NCBI GenBank assembly: GCA_002729765.1
Contig: PBYV01000040.1
Location: 1 to 33,101, forward strand
From: Acidimicrobiaceae bacterium
GTDB taxonomy: Bacteria > Actinomycetota > Acidimicrobiia > Acidimicrobiales > MedAcidi-G1
Direction: 5' to 3'
Length of the DNA stretch: 33,101 bases
Positions within the stretch are counted from its first letter, which is position 1, and the number at the start of each line of letters is the position of its first letter. This document shows positions 1 through 8,770 of this stretch, one piece after another. Under the pieces are notes generated by a model that saw only the letters and a list, made by a program, of their open reading frames with translations, searched no databases and was not told where the DNA came from. The position numbers were made by a program, and so were the translations under genes.

Positions 1-60
1 CATGAGATACCCTCAGTCATAAATCTTGATTTGAATTTCTTTTAAAGTTGGTCCGACATT

Positions 61-1665
61 TTAAGAAACATAACCCTGCTCTAGATCATTTTCAATTGAA
101 TCTGGATTTCTGTCTTCCGGATTACCGAAACCTCCGCCACCTGGAAGTTCTAAAATCAGTCTTCTTCCTTCTGGAACAGGTTGTTTCCCCTTTGCATCAA
201 AGGGTGTCCCATCATCGAGATACACCCTTCCTGGGGCGCCGCTTTCTCCTCCGTTACGTCCTCGTGCAGGGTTTTCGACTCGGTCAAACATGCAGCTAAA
301 GAAAAATTTGTAACCCTTAGAAGGAGCCAGTTCAATTATTTGACCTAAGCCACCGCGATGACGTCCATCTCCTCCTGAATTTGGCCGCAACTCTTTTCTC
401 CATATAACTATTGGTCCGACTTGTTCGGTTGCTTCGGATGACATTGTTCTAACACCACTAGGAAAAGCAGTACTGCTTAGTCCATCTAAATTTGGTCTAG
501 CTCCTGTACCACCGCTATTAAACATGAGTATTTCTCTTGGTGGTAAATCTAGATTTAACTCAGCTGACCTCGCGCTGACATGAAAGTTCCATAGAGCTCC
601 TGCACCTTCTGCTGGAATAACTTCAGGGAGAGCTTCTGATAAGGCACCTAAGCAAAGGTCTGTTACAAAATGCCCAGTCACATGTCTGACTGCAACAGGG
701 TCAGGATGTTTAGCATTGAGTATGCATTGTTCTGGTGCGCTAACAGTAAAAGCTGCCAGTGATGCATAGTTGCTCGGCATTTCAGGGGCCAGTGCTACGA
801 GCATGGCATACGAATAATAAGCATGAGCGTAAACTAATGGAACGTTGACTCCATGTTCGCAGGTTGGCGAAGTTCCTTCGAAATCAGCATGTGCACCTTC
901 TTTATCGACTGTAATGGCCACCTTTAAGGTGACTGTCTCGTTGTACCCATCAACTTGCATTTCATTTTTGTATTCACCTGGCTTCAACTTTGAAAGACGT
1001 TTCATCGTGGCATCATGTGTTTTTTCGAAAATGAATTCAGCTAGATCTTCTAAATCATCTAAATGGAATTCGTCGAGCATTCCATGTAGACGTCTAATAC
1101 CTGTCTCATTAGATGTTGAAAGAGAATGAAGGTCACCAATTACTTGTGAAGACTCACGAACGTTGTGGCGAACTATGTTTATCAAGTCTTCATTTAGTTC
1201 GCCGCGTTCCAACAGTTTCATAATAGGAACGAAAAGTCCTTCTTCGTAAACTTCAGTTGCGTCAGGCCCAAAACCCCTACCGCCGACGTCTACCACATGA
1301 GCGGTGCATCCGAAATAACCTATTAGGTTTGCATTTTTGAACACGGGGGTAACAACTGTGAAGTCATGTAAATGACCCGTGCCCTTCCACGGGTCATTAG
1401 TTATGTAAACATCGCCTTCATAGATTCTATGAGGTCCGATATCTTCTATGAAGTTAACTACAGCCGCTGCCATAGTGTTTACATGTCCCGGAGTTCCGGT
1501 TATTGCTTGTGCGATCATTCTTCCTTTAGTGTCGTATACACCCGCTGAGAGATCTCCTGCTTCTCTAACGCTTGTACTAAAGGCTGTACGAACAAGAGCC
1601 AGAGCTTGTTCTTCAACTATTGATATAAGCCGATTCCACATCACTTGATTTTTTAAATGTTTCAT
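61..1665 (-). CDS. hyuB: Hydantoinase/oxoprolinase B subunit (HyuB family)
   Basis: This 534-residue protein belongs to the HyuB family, whose members act with HyuA in ATP-dependent opening of hydantoin, 5-oxoproline or related rings, or in acetone-carboxylase-like reactions, in the cytoplasm. Family signatures seen are DLSAGVYDTKGRMIAQ near residue 40, GDVYITNDPWKGTGHLHDF near 84, HVVDVGGRGFG, EGLFVPIMKLLERGE, and a glycine-rich LPGGGGFGNPEDR near the C-terminus. The length fits the family. The ATG overlaps the hyuA stop by four bases (ATGA), so the pair is translationally coupled and probably forms one complex. It is the last gene of the minus-strand run P450 - SDR - hyuA - hyuB. The substrate cannot be read from sequence; N-methylhydantoin or oxoproline-like lactams are family possibilities. 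Confidence 0.9.
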   Translation of the reverse strand: MKHLKNQVMWNRLISIVEEQALALVRTAFSTSVREAGDLSAGVYDTKGRMIAQAITGTPGHVNTMAAAVVNFIEDIGPHRIYEGDVYITNDPWKGTGHLHDFTVVTPVFKNANLIGYFGCTAHVVDVGGRGFGPDATEVYEEGLFVPIMKLLERGELNEDLINIVRHNVRESSQVIGDLHSLSTSNETGIRRLHGMLDEFHLDDLEDLAEFIFEKTHDATMKRLSKLKPGEYKNEMQVDGYNETVTLKVAITVDKEGAHADFEGTSPTCEHGVNVPLVYAHAYYSYAMLVALAPEMPSNYASLAAFTVSAPEQCILNAKHPDPVAVRHVTGHFVTDLCLGALSEALPEVIPAEGAGALWNFHVSARSAELNLDLPPREILMFNSGGTGARPNLDGLSSTAFPSGVRTMSSEATEQVGPIVIWRKELRPNSGGDGRHRGGLGQIIELAPSKGYKFFFSCMFDRVENPARGRNGGESGAPGRVYLDDGTPFDAKGKQPVPEGRRLILELPGGGGFGNPEDRNPDSIENDLEQGYVS

Positions 1666-3770
1666 TCAGCAGCCTCAGCTTTTTTGGTTATCAGCAGACA
1701 CTCATCTTGCTGAACAGTTGATTTCTTTTCACTAGAAATCCAAGTTGTTGTTTGATCCTCAACAATTATTGCTGGACCCATAACACAATCACCGGGGGTT
1801 AAATTTTCACGCTCGAAGATAGAAGCGTTAACTTCAGAATCCTCACTTGGGTCATAGATAACACGTTTAAAATTACTTGTAACAATACTTTCTGAACCTA
1901 CAGTAATAGTTTTTTCAATTTCTGGTCTTGGGGAAGTTACCTTTACGGACCATCCGACTACTTCAATCTGCAGACCTTCTATGGCTCTACCAAAATGTTC
2001 CTCATAGGTTTTCTCGAACTCGTTATTGAGTAGTTCGATGCCAAGGTGGTCGAATGTTGTATTTTCCAGAGGAACAGGGATTTCCCATCCTTGCCCTACA
2101 TATCTCATAAAAGCGCAACGTTCCACAATGAGACTCTCGACAGGAAAATTCTCCTTCGATGCATCCATTACAAATTCTGTAGCCTCAGAAGTCAGATTGC
2201 TTAGAAGCTGGTTGACACTTTCATGGTCAAAATTTTCAACGGATACGTAGAAACTTTTTAAAGCTTCATAAGAAAATGGTGTTCGGAGAAAACCTATGGC
2301 AGAACCTACACCTGCTCCTGGAGGTATAAGTAATTTTTCTATTTCCAACTTGTCGCATAAACGAGAGGCGTGAAGAGGCGCTCCGCCGCCAAACGCAATC
2401 ATTGTGTATTGAGATACGTCTCTACCATTTTCTACTGCATGAACACGAGCTGCGTTAGCCATATTTTCATCGACAACCTCGATGATTCCGATCGCTGCAT
2501 TTTCAACATCTACTTCAAGTGGTTCTGCTACATCAGCTAGCAGAGCCTTTCTAGACTCTTCGGGAAGCAGGTTAATATCATCCGCACCGAAAGTCTCTGG
2601 TGAGATTCGACCAAGCAATATGTTTGCATCCGTTACTGTCGCTAGAGAACCGCCTAATCCATAAGCTGCAGGGCCTGGTTCGGAACCAGCACTTAGAGGA
2701 CCGACTCTTATCTGTTTAAGGTCATCAACATTTGCAATTGATCCACCGCCAGCTCCTATTTCAATCATTTCTATAACAGGTATTGATATAGGCATTCCAC
2801 TTCCTTTAGTGAAGCGGTGGGTTCTCGCCACTTCAAAAGTTTTTGCCGATCGTGGAGACTGTTCGTCTATGAGGCATATTTTTGCAGTTGTGCCTCCCAT
2901 GTCATAAGAGAGAGCAGCGTCAATTCCGTGACGAGCTGCAATTTCAGAAGCGAAAATAGCGCCACCTGCAGGGCCTGATTCTATGAGTCGTACAGGAAAT
3001 TTTATTGCACTTTCTATACTGATCAGTCCACCACCAGAATGGATGAGATGAATGTCACATTTCGCTCCGGCATCAGCTAATTTCGTTTTAAGCCTTTCAA
3101 GATAAGCGGCCATCATAGGTTGGACATAGGCATTAGCGCATACTGTGTTAAATCTTTCAAATTCTCTCATTTGAGGAGACACTTCAGATGAAATTGAAAC
3201 TCTCATATCTGGAAGTTGATCTAAAAGTATTTCCTGAAAGAGAGATTCATGGCTGTTATTCATATATGAATGTATAAAACCTACCGCTACGGCTTCATAC
3301 CCGTTCTCCTCAAGAGCCAAGAGGTCGATCAGATTTTTAGCTTCCGTTTCATCAAAAGGTAAAAGTACAGAACCATCGGCAGATATGCGTTCTGAAAGCA
3401 CATATCTGTCTTTTCTCTCAATTAGAGGTTTGGGTAATTCAAGATTGAGATCATATTGTTCGAATCTGCTCTCAGTTCTCATTTCAACCGTGTCGCGAAA
3501 ACCTTTTGTGGTTACAAAAGCTGTTCTTGCTCCAGTTCTAGAGATCAAAGCATTCGTGGCAAGAGTTGTTCCATGTATAAAAGAGTCAAGCTCGGAGAGA
3601 TCAGTTCCTGAATCGTCTATAACTGCATTGATACCCTGAAGTATTCCTATTTCGGGTGATTCGTAAGTAGTGAGAACTTTCGTTGAAAATATTTCCCTCT
3701 CTGTTTCAAGCACTACGTCGGTAAATGTTCCTCCAACATCAGCTCCGATTCGTATTTTATTCGTGACCAT
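1662..3770 (-). CDS. hyuA: Hydantoinase/oxoprolinase A subunit (HyuA family)
   Basis: This 702-residue protein is the ATP-binding subunit partnering HyuB. The N-terminus has the ASKHA-type phosphate loop RIGADVGGTFTDVV, followed by HGTTLATNALISRTGAR. A second nucleotide-binding segment, SYDMGGTTAKICLID, lies near residue 290, with GAGGGSIANVD and GPLSAGSEPGPAAYG after it, all typical of hydantoinase/oxoprolinase A. The chosen ATG has GGAGAG 11 bases upstream, overlapping the stop of the preceding SDR gene. Its TGA stop overlaps the hyuB start, which shows that UGA is a genuine stop codon in this genome. Length is normal. N-methylhydantoinase, 5-oxoprolinase and acetone carboxylase beta-like roles all remain possible. 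Confidence 0.9.
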   Translation of the reverse strand: MVTNKIRIGADVGGTFTDVVLETEREIFSTKVLTTYESPEIGILQGINAVIDDSGTDLSELDSFIHGTTLATNALISRTGARTAFVTTKGFRDTVEMRTESRFEQYDLNLELPKPLIERKDRYVLSERISADGSVLLPFDETEAKNLIDLLALEENGYEAVAVGFIHSYMNNSHESLFQEILLDQLPDMRVSISSEVSPQMREFERFNTVCANAYVQPMMAAYLERLKTKLADAGAKCDIHLIHSGGGLISIESAIKFPVRLIESGPAGGAIFASEIAARHGIDAALSYDMGGTTAKICLIDEQSPRSAKTFEVARTHRFTKGSGMPISIPVIEMIEIGAGGGSIANVDDLKQIRVGPLSAGSEPGPAAYGLGGSLATVTDANILLGRISPETFGADDINLLPEESRKALLADVAEPLEVDVENAAIGIIEVVDENMANAARVHAVENGRDVSQYTMIAFGGGAPLHASRLCDKLEIEKLLIPPGAGVGSAIGFLRTPFSYEALKSFYVSVENFDHESVNQLLSNLTSEATEFVMDASKENFPVESLIVERCAFMRYVGQGWEIPVPLENTTFDHLGIELLNNEFEKTYEEHFGRAIEGLQIEVVGWSVKVTSPRPEIEKTITVGSESIVTSNFKRVIYDPSEDSEVNASIFERENLTPGDCVMGPAIIVEDQTTTWISSEKKSTVQQDECLLITKKAEAAE

Positions 3771-3778
3771 TACGGGTG

Positions 3779-4594
3779 TTACTCTCCTTCGAGAATGTCC
3801 TTTAAAGGTGGGAATGTGGAAGGAGGGACTATATCTACTGTTGCAGATCTCTGTTGCGAAAGCATTCCGCCATCCACTTTAATTACATCTCCAGTGATGT
3901 ATTTGGCGTCTTCAGAGGCGAGGAAAAGTGCTGGACCTGCCATGTCATCAGGATCGCCAGGACGGCCGAGAGGTATATTCTCACCTCGAAGATTTCTTGC
4001 CTCTTCATCCATCCCCTCAGTATCGATTGAACCGGGCATGAGTGCACACACTCTTATGCCGTAAGGTCCCAGATCAAGAGCCATCGCTCTAGTGAGGGCT
4101 TCTATGCCTCCCTTCGAAGCGTCATAGGCCGTGAAGGATCTGTGTGCACGAGTAGCACCACCTGACGACATATTGATAATCACACCGTGTTTCTTGGAAG
4201 CCATGATCCTTGCTGCTTGTTGAGAGCAAAGGAAATGTCCAGTTAAATTAACGTCAATAATGCGTCTCCACCAAGCCTCATCTGCTTCGAAGAAGTGAAG
4301 CATTGGACTTACGATCCCTGCATTGTTTACAAGTACATCAACAGTTCCGAAAGATTCTAATGCCGAGTCGAAAATTCTTTTCACATGACTGCTATCAGAT
4401 ACGTCAGCGGCAACTCCAATAGCATCACCTCCGTTGTTATTGATGACCGCAACTACTTCGTTAACTCGATCTTCGTCAATGTCGTTCACGACTACTTTGG
4501 CGCCTTCATCTGAGAATCGTTCCGCTATGGCACGTCCGATTCCTTTTCCAGCACCAGTGACTACGACTACTTGACCTTTGTGATTTTCACTCAT
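3779..4594 (-). CDS. Short-chain dehydrogenase/reductase
   Basis: This 271-residue protein is a classical SDR, an NAD(P)-dependent oxidoreductase of the Rossmann fold. Seen are the cofactor loop TGAGKGIGRA near residue 14, NNAG near 90, a serine-bearing IINMSSGG, and the catalytic YDASK near 160. The C-terminal KVDGGML is typical. An acidic residue after the second strand (VVNDID) suggests NAD preference. The ATG has GAGG seven bases upstream. It lies 55 bases after the P450 gene and 8 bases before hyuA, so it is probably co-transcribed and may oxidise a hydroxylated product before ring opening. The substrate is unknown; SDRs are too diverse for a finer call. Confidence 0.88.
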   Translation of the reverse strand: MSENHKGQVVVVTGAGKGIGRAIAERFSDEGAKVVVNDIDEDRVNEVVAVINNNGGDAIGVAADVSDSSHVKRIFDSALESFGTVDVLVNNAGIVSPMLHFFEADEAWWRRIIDVNLTGHFLCSQQAARIMASKKHGVIINMSSGGATRAHRSFTAYDASKGGIEALTRAMALDLGPYGIRVCALMPGSIDTEGMDEEARNLRGENIPLGRPGDPDDMAGPALFLASEDAKYITGDVIKVDGGMLSQQRSATVDIVPPSTFPPLKDILEGE

Positions 4595-4649
4595 TGGTTA
4601 TCCTCAAACAAATTTGTTGATGTTAAGGATATCGAAGATATAAAGATAC

Positions 4650-5825
4650 TTAGTCGCTTGAGTAGAAAGCTAAATGTGTGTGCCTTCGCACGTAGTTTCC
4701 AGTTGCGTAGGTGGAGGAACTTTCATCTACATAGAAATCAGGAAAATTCCTCAAGATTTCCTTAAGTGCAATAGAGGACTGCAGGCGAGCGACAGATGCA
4801 CCTAGACAAAGATGTGCGCCCGACCCGAAACCTAACGTTCGTTTTATTTTTCGTTGAATGTTTAGTTTTTCAGAGTCTTTACCGAATTCGCGCTCATCTC
4901 TGTTGCCAGACCCATAACCAATTAGGACACGAGAACCAGAGGGTATTTTTTCACCCTGCAACTCGAAGTCTTCTAGAAGAACTCGACTGAGACCTTGAAC
5001 AGGAGAGGTCATTCTCAACAATTCTTCAATTGCCTCAGGTAAAAGTCGTAAATCTTCTAGCAAAAGTTTTCGCTGATCGGGATTCTCAGTCAGTAACACT
5101 GCCGAACCACCCAATAAGCCAGTTGTCGTGTCGTTTCCGCCTGCGATCATGGTGAAAGCTAATCCGAGAATCCACATGATGGAAACTTTCTCTTCACCCA
5201 TTTCTAGGAGTTCTGAAATTAAATCATCCCCGGGTTTACTCTTCCTCCACTCGATCATTTCTGTGAAGTAACTCGTAAGTTCAATAATGGCATCGAGTCC
5301 TTCACTATCTTCATTTTGAACTGCGCCTGCAACGATTTTTTCTGTCCAGGTGTCAAAAATCATTCGATCTGATGCTGGTACGCCCAAATACTTTGAAACC
5401 ACAAAACTCGGTAGGGGTTTAAACAGTTCAGAAATAATGTCACAGTTTTCTAATTCCTTTATTCTCTTTATTGCTGCCTCGACAAAAGAATTAATGTCCT
5501 GCCTCATATCTTCAGCTTTTCTAGGGGTGAAGCCTTTGCTTATCAGTCTTCTAAATTGGGTATGTTCAGGTGGATCCAGAAAAACTATAGGAGTTGCATC
5601 TCCCATTTCTAAATATTCTGAATTCTGGTCAATTGTTAGACCATGTCGGGAGGAAAATATATTCGGACTTCTTGCAGCATTAAACACATCTTCGAATCGA
5701 GACAAGAACCAATAAGATCCTTCTTCTACGAAATGCACCGGAGAGTTATCTCGCAGATCTGAATACATAGGATAAGGGTTACGCCACGACTCACCAGATC
5801 TAGGCACATAGACACTTTTTCCCAT
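4650..5825 (-). CDS. Cytochrome P450
   Basis: This 391-residue soluble bacterial P450 is a haem-thiolate monooxygenase needing a ferredoxin and reductase that are not in the window. The I-helix oxygen motif appears as AGGNDTTTG, the ExxR motif as EELLR, and the haem loop as FGSGAHLCLG with the ligand cysteine near residue 340. The N-terminus has the usual PYPMYSDLRDNSPVH segment. Length is typical for class I bacterial P450s. It is the first gene of the run with the SDR and hyuAB, suggesting hydroxylation of a cyclic substrate that is later opened. No good Shine-Dalgarno precedes the ATG. A 17-bp palindrome lies 10 bases upstream. Confidence 0.93.
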   Translation of the reverse strand: MGKSVYVPRSGESWRNPYPMYSDLRDNSPVHFVEEGSYWFLSRFEDVFNAARSPNIFSSRHGLTIDQNSEYLEMGDATPIVFLDPPEHTQFRRLISKGFTPRKAEDMRQDINSFVEAAIKRIKELENCDIISELFKPLPSFVVSKYLGVPASDRMIFDTWTEKIVAGAVQNEDSEGLDAIIELTSYFTEMIEWRKSKPGDDLISELLEMGEEKVSIMWILGLAFTMIAGGNDTTTGLLGGSAVLLTENPDQRKLLLEDLRLLPEAIEELLRMTSPVQGLSRVLLEDFELQGEKIPSGSRVLIGYGSGNRDEREFGKDSEKLNIQRKIKRTLGFGSGAHLCLGASVARLQSSIALKEILRNFPDFYVDESSSTYATGNYVRRHTHLAFYSSD

Positions 5826-5835
5826 ATGTAAGGAT

Positions 5836-5852
5836 ACTTTTTAGTAAAAAGT
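5836..5852. promoter_or_regulatory. Palindrome in divergent promoter region, candidate operator
   Basis: A perfect 17-bp palindrome, ACTTTTTA - G - TAAAAAGT, lies in the 104-bp gap between the divergent P450 and choline dehydrogenase genes. It is 10 bases from the P450 start, where it could overlap the transcription start. A TTGACA hexamer (5858-5863) reads toward the plus-strand operon but has no convincing -10 at normal spacing. No regulator gene is adjacent, so the cognate protein is unknown. The A/T-rich arms could also be chance. Confidence 0.4.
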
Positions 5853-5929
5853 TTCCCTTGACACCACTAAGGACAAGTTTGAAGGCAGAATCAATTCTAT
5901 GAAAAATTTGATTTACACGGAGAGTTCTA

Positions 5930-7573
5930 ATGAGTAATTACGACGTAGTTATCATAGGTGGAGGCTCAGCTGGATGTGTACTAGCGAATCGTTTAAGTGA
6001 AAACAGTGGTGTGAAAGTCCTTTTACTGGAAGCGGGAAGGCGAGACCATCGATGGGATTTCGTAATTCATATGCCTGCAGCACTTTCATACGGTATAGGT
6101 AACAAGTTTTACGACTGGAAGTACGAATCTGATCCTGAACCAGGACTTGAAGGTAGGAGAGTATCTCATGCAAGAGGAAAGGTTTTGGGGGGTTCTTCAA
6201 GCATCAACGGCATGATTTTTCAACGTGGCAATCCTGCTGATTATGAACGCTGGGCTGCAACGCCAGGTTGCAAAGAGTGGAGCTATTCGCATTGTTTACC
6301 TTATTTCCAAAGAATGGAAACCTGCCTCCATGGGGCAGATCGGTATAGGGGAGATAGAGGCCCATTAATGCTGGAAAGAGGGCCTGCTTCGAGCCCTTTA
6401 TTCGGAGCTTTTTTTAGTGCGGTTCAAGAGGCTGGTTATGACCTAACTGAAGATGTGAATGGGTATCGCCAAGAAGGATTTGCTTCTTTTGATCGAAATA
6501 TTTATCAGGGTAGACGAAACTCTGCTTCAGTTGCTTATTTGCACCCTATTAGCTCAAGGGCAAATTTAGATGTCATAACAAGAGCGCATGTTACGAAAAT
6601 AGTTTTCGATGATAATAGGGCGGTTGGGGTTGAGTTCAGAAAAGATAGGCGTAACAAAACAATTGCAGCCGGTGAAGTGATTTGTTGCGGAGGTGCTATA
6701 AACACTCCACAATTACTGCAGCTATCAGGAGTGGGTTCAGCTAGAACTCTTGAGGAGGCCGGTGTAAAGACATTGATCGACCTTCCCGGTGTGGGTGAGA
6801 ATTTACAGGATCACTTAGAGGTTTACGTCCAGTACGCCTGCAAAAAACCTGTTTCTATGTCGCCCTATCTACAGATGTGGAGACGACCTTTGGTTTTTCT
6901 TCAATGGTTGTTGAGAAAAGGTCCAGGTTCAACTAATCATTTTGAAGCAGGGGGGTTCGTAAGAGGAAACGAAAGAGTTGAGTGGCCAAATTTGATGTTC
7001 CATTTTTTGCCTATTGCTATCAGGTATGACGGAAGTACTCCGATTTCAGGCCATGGCTACCAGTTTCACGTAGGACCAATGTTCTCCGATAGTCGCGGAA
7101 GTGTAAAAATAAAAACAAGCGATCCTTTTGATAAACCTTCGATTAGATTCAACTATCTTTCCAGCGAAGAAGATGAAAAAGAGTGGGTTGAGGCTATTCG
7201 TGTTGCTAGGAAAATAATGAGTCAACCAGCTTTTGAAGAATTCAATGGGGGAGAGATATCACCTGGACCGGGTATTGAAAATGATGACGAGATTTTGGAT
7301 TGGGTCAAAAAGGATTCTGAGACAGCACTTCACCCTTCTTGTTCTGCTCGAATGGGAACAGATCACATGGCAGTAGTAGACCCCTCATCTATGAGGGTTC
7401 ATGGAACAGAACGACTAAGAGTAGTAGACGCCTCTGTTATGCCTAACATCACTAATGGAAATATTTATGCGCCGGTTATGATGCTTGCCGAGAAGGCAGC
7501 AGACCTCATATTGGGTAATACTCCCTTAGCAGCAGATGACTCACCTGTTTATAGATATGAAGGAGATAAATAG
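5930..7573 (+). CDS. betA: BetA-type choline dehydrogenase (GMC flavoprotein)
   Basis: This 547-residue FAD-dependent GMC oxidoreductase closely follows choline dehydrogenase (choline to betaine aldehyde). Seen are the FAD loop [17 protein letters not shown] at residue 6, the GMC signature [13 protein letters not shown] near 85, [15 protein letters not shown] near 285, [15 protein letters not shown], and the C-terminal [16 protein letters not shown]. His468 and Asn511 fall where the catalytic His/Asn pair of choline oxidase is placed. From memory, E. coli BetA shares many of these segments in the same order. GGAGAG lies five bases before the ATG. It heads a plus-strand operon with the methyltransferase two bases downstream. 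Other alcohols are possible, but the BetA likeness is stronger than to the general GMC family. Confidence 0.85.
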   Translation: MSNYDVVIIGGGSAGCVLANRLSENSGVKVLLLEAGRRDHRWDFVIHMPAALSYGIGNKFYDWKYESDPEPGLEGRRVSHARGKVLGGSSSINGMIFQRGNPADYERWAATPGCKEWSYSHCLPYFQRMETCLHGADRYRGDRGPLMLERGPASSPLFGAFFSAVQEAGYDLTEDVNGYRQEGFASFDRNIYQGRRNSASVAYLHPISSRANLDVITRAHVTKIVFDDNRAVGVEFRKDRRNKTIAAGEVICCGGAINTPQLLQLSGVGSARTLEEAGVKTLIDLPGVGENLQDHLEVYVQYACKKPVSMSPYLQMWRRPLVFLQWLLRKGPGSTNHFEAGGFVRGNERVEWPNLMFHFLPIAIRYDGSTPISGHGYQFHVGPMFSDSRGSVKIKTSDPFDKPSIRFNYLSSEEDEKEWVEAIRVARKIMSQPAFEEFNGGEISPGPGIENDDEILDWVKKDSETALHPSCSARMGTDHMAVVDPSSMRVHGTERLRVVDASVMPNITNGNIYAPVMMLAEKAADLILGNTPLAADDSPVYRYEGDK

Positions 7574-7575
7574 AA

Positions 7576-8688
7576 ATGACTAGCGAAATTGCTATCGGTT
7601 CAAGAGTCAGGAAGTCACCTTTTTACGAAGCGACGATTTCACACGGAGTTAAGCAATTTTCTATTTACAACCATATGTATATGCCGACTTCATACGGTAA
7701 TCCAACTGCTGAATATGAGGCATTAACCGAAAATGTTTCTATTTGGGATGTGGGTTGTGAGAGGCAAGTGGAGATAGTGGGTCCTGATGCTCTTGAACTC
7801 GTTGACTATCTATCAACTAGAGGAATGAGATCATGTAAGGAGGGTAGATCACGTTACACACCAATTTGTGACTATCAAGGAATTCTTATTAATGACCCGA
7901 TAACACTTTGTTTAAGAGACGATCGTTACTGGATATCAATCGCAGATGGTGATCTACTGCTATGGGCTCAAGCTGTAGGTTCTGAAAGAAACTTCAATTG
8001 CAGTGTTTTTGAACCCGAAGTTTCACCTTTGGCGGTTCAAGGACCGAAAGCTGATCAAACCATGGTTGATTTACTTGGAGATTGGGTTATGGACATACCT
8101 TTCTTTGGTTTTGTGGATACACAATTGGACGACATCCCATTTATAATCTGCCGTTCAGGGTGGAGTGGGCAAGGGGGGTTTGAACTATTTCTAACTGACA
8201 ACTCTAAAGGAAAGGACCTTTGGGAAAGAGTCTGGAATTCTGGTTTAAGACATGGTATTCACCCAGGTACTCCTAATGCGGTTGAAAGGATAGAAAGTGG
8301 ATTGCTTGCATATAGGACTGATTGCGGAGCTTCAGCTACCCCTTTGGAATTAGGTCTGGAACGTTTCATGAACTTGGAAAGAGAAGAGCGTTTCATTGGG
8401 AAAGAAGCCTTAATAGCGGAAAAAGGTAGAGGTCCTGCAAGAAGACTGGTGAAGGTTCTGTTATCAGGCGAACGTCTAGCTTCGCCAACTGAAGAGCCAT
8501 GGACGGCACTTGATGAATCAGGAAATGCAATCGGAGAAATACGCGTCGCAGCATGGTCGCCCGCCATGGAAGGAAATTTAGGGTTGGCATTAATTTCAAG
8601 CAAAGATGCTGGTGCTGATTTCAATGCAGAGAGTAAAGACGGTCAAAGTTATAGAGCAACACACCTAAGTTACTTTGGTGACAGATAA
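7576..8688 (+). CDS. DmdA/GcvT-like tetrahydrofolate-dependent methyltransferase
   Basis: This 370-residue protein is in the aminomethyltransferase (GcvT) family and looks closest to DMSP demethylase DmdA and its paralogues. DmdA-like segments are HGVKQFSIYNHMYMPT, IWDVGCERQVEIVGPDA, ILINDPITL, YWISIADGDLLLWA, VSPLAVQGPKAD, GQGGFELF, and ERIESGLLAYRTD. Such enzymes move a methyl group from a sulfonium or quaternary/tertiary amine to tetrahydrofolate in the cytoplasm. AGGAG lies ten bases before the ATG, inside the end of betA, so the two genes are coupled. Identity as true DmdA is not certain; betaine, dimethylglycine or dimethylsulfonioacetate demethylases share this fold. Confidence 0.75.
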   Translation: MTSEIAIGSRVRKSPFYEATISHGVKQFSIYNHMYMPTSYGNPTAEYEALTENVSIWDVGCERQVEIVGPDALELVDYLSTRGMRSCKEGRSRYTPICDYQGILINDPITLCLRDDRYWISIADGDLLLWAQAVGSERNFNCSVFEPEVSPLAVQGPKADQTMVDLLGDWVMDIPFFGFVDTQLDDIPFIICRSGWSGQGGFELFLTDNSKGKDLWERVWNSGLRHGIHPGTPNAVERIESGLLAYRTDCGASATPLELGLERFMNLEREERFIGKEALIAEKGRGPARRLVKVLLSGERLASPTEEPWTALDESGNAIGEIRVAAWSPAMEGNLGLALISSKDAGADFNAESKDGQSYRATHLSYFGDR

Positions 8689-8770
8689 CCCTATTTTATA
8701 AATTAAGGAAATTTCATAATCGAATTTTCCCAACTGTAAAGTCGGCAAGCCTATGGGAGAGAATGTTGGA

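Noticed and set aside
1-20. Start of another minus-strand gene (ATG at 20, only six codons in the window)
   Set aside because: Too short to judge and without a clear ribosome site, though a next gene of the hyuAB operon could begin here.
5858-5863. TTGACA as a full promoter for the betA operon
   Set aside because: The hexamer is perfect but no acceptable -10 lies 16-18 bases downstream.
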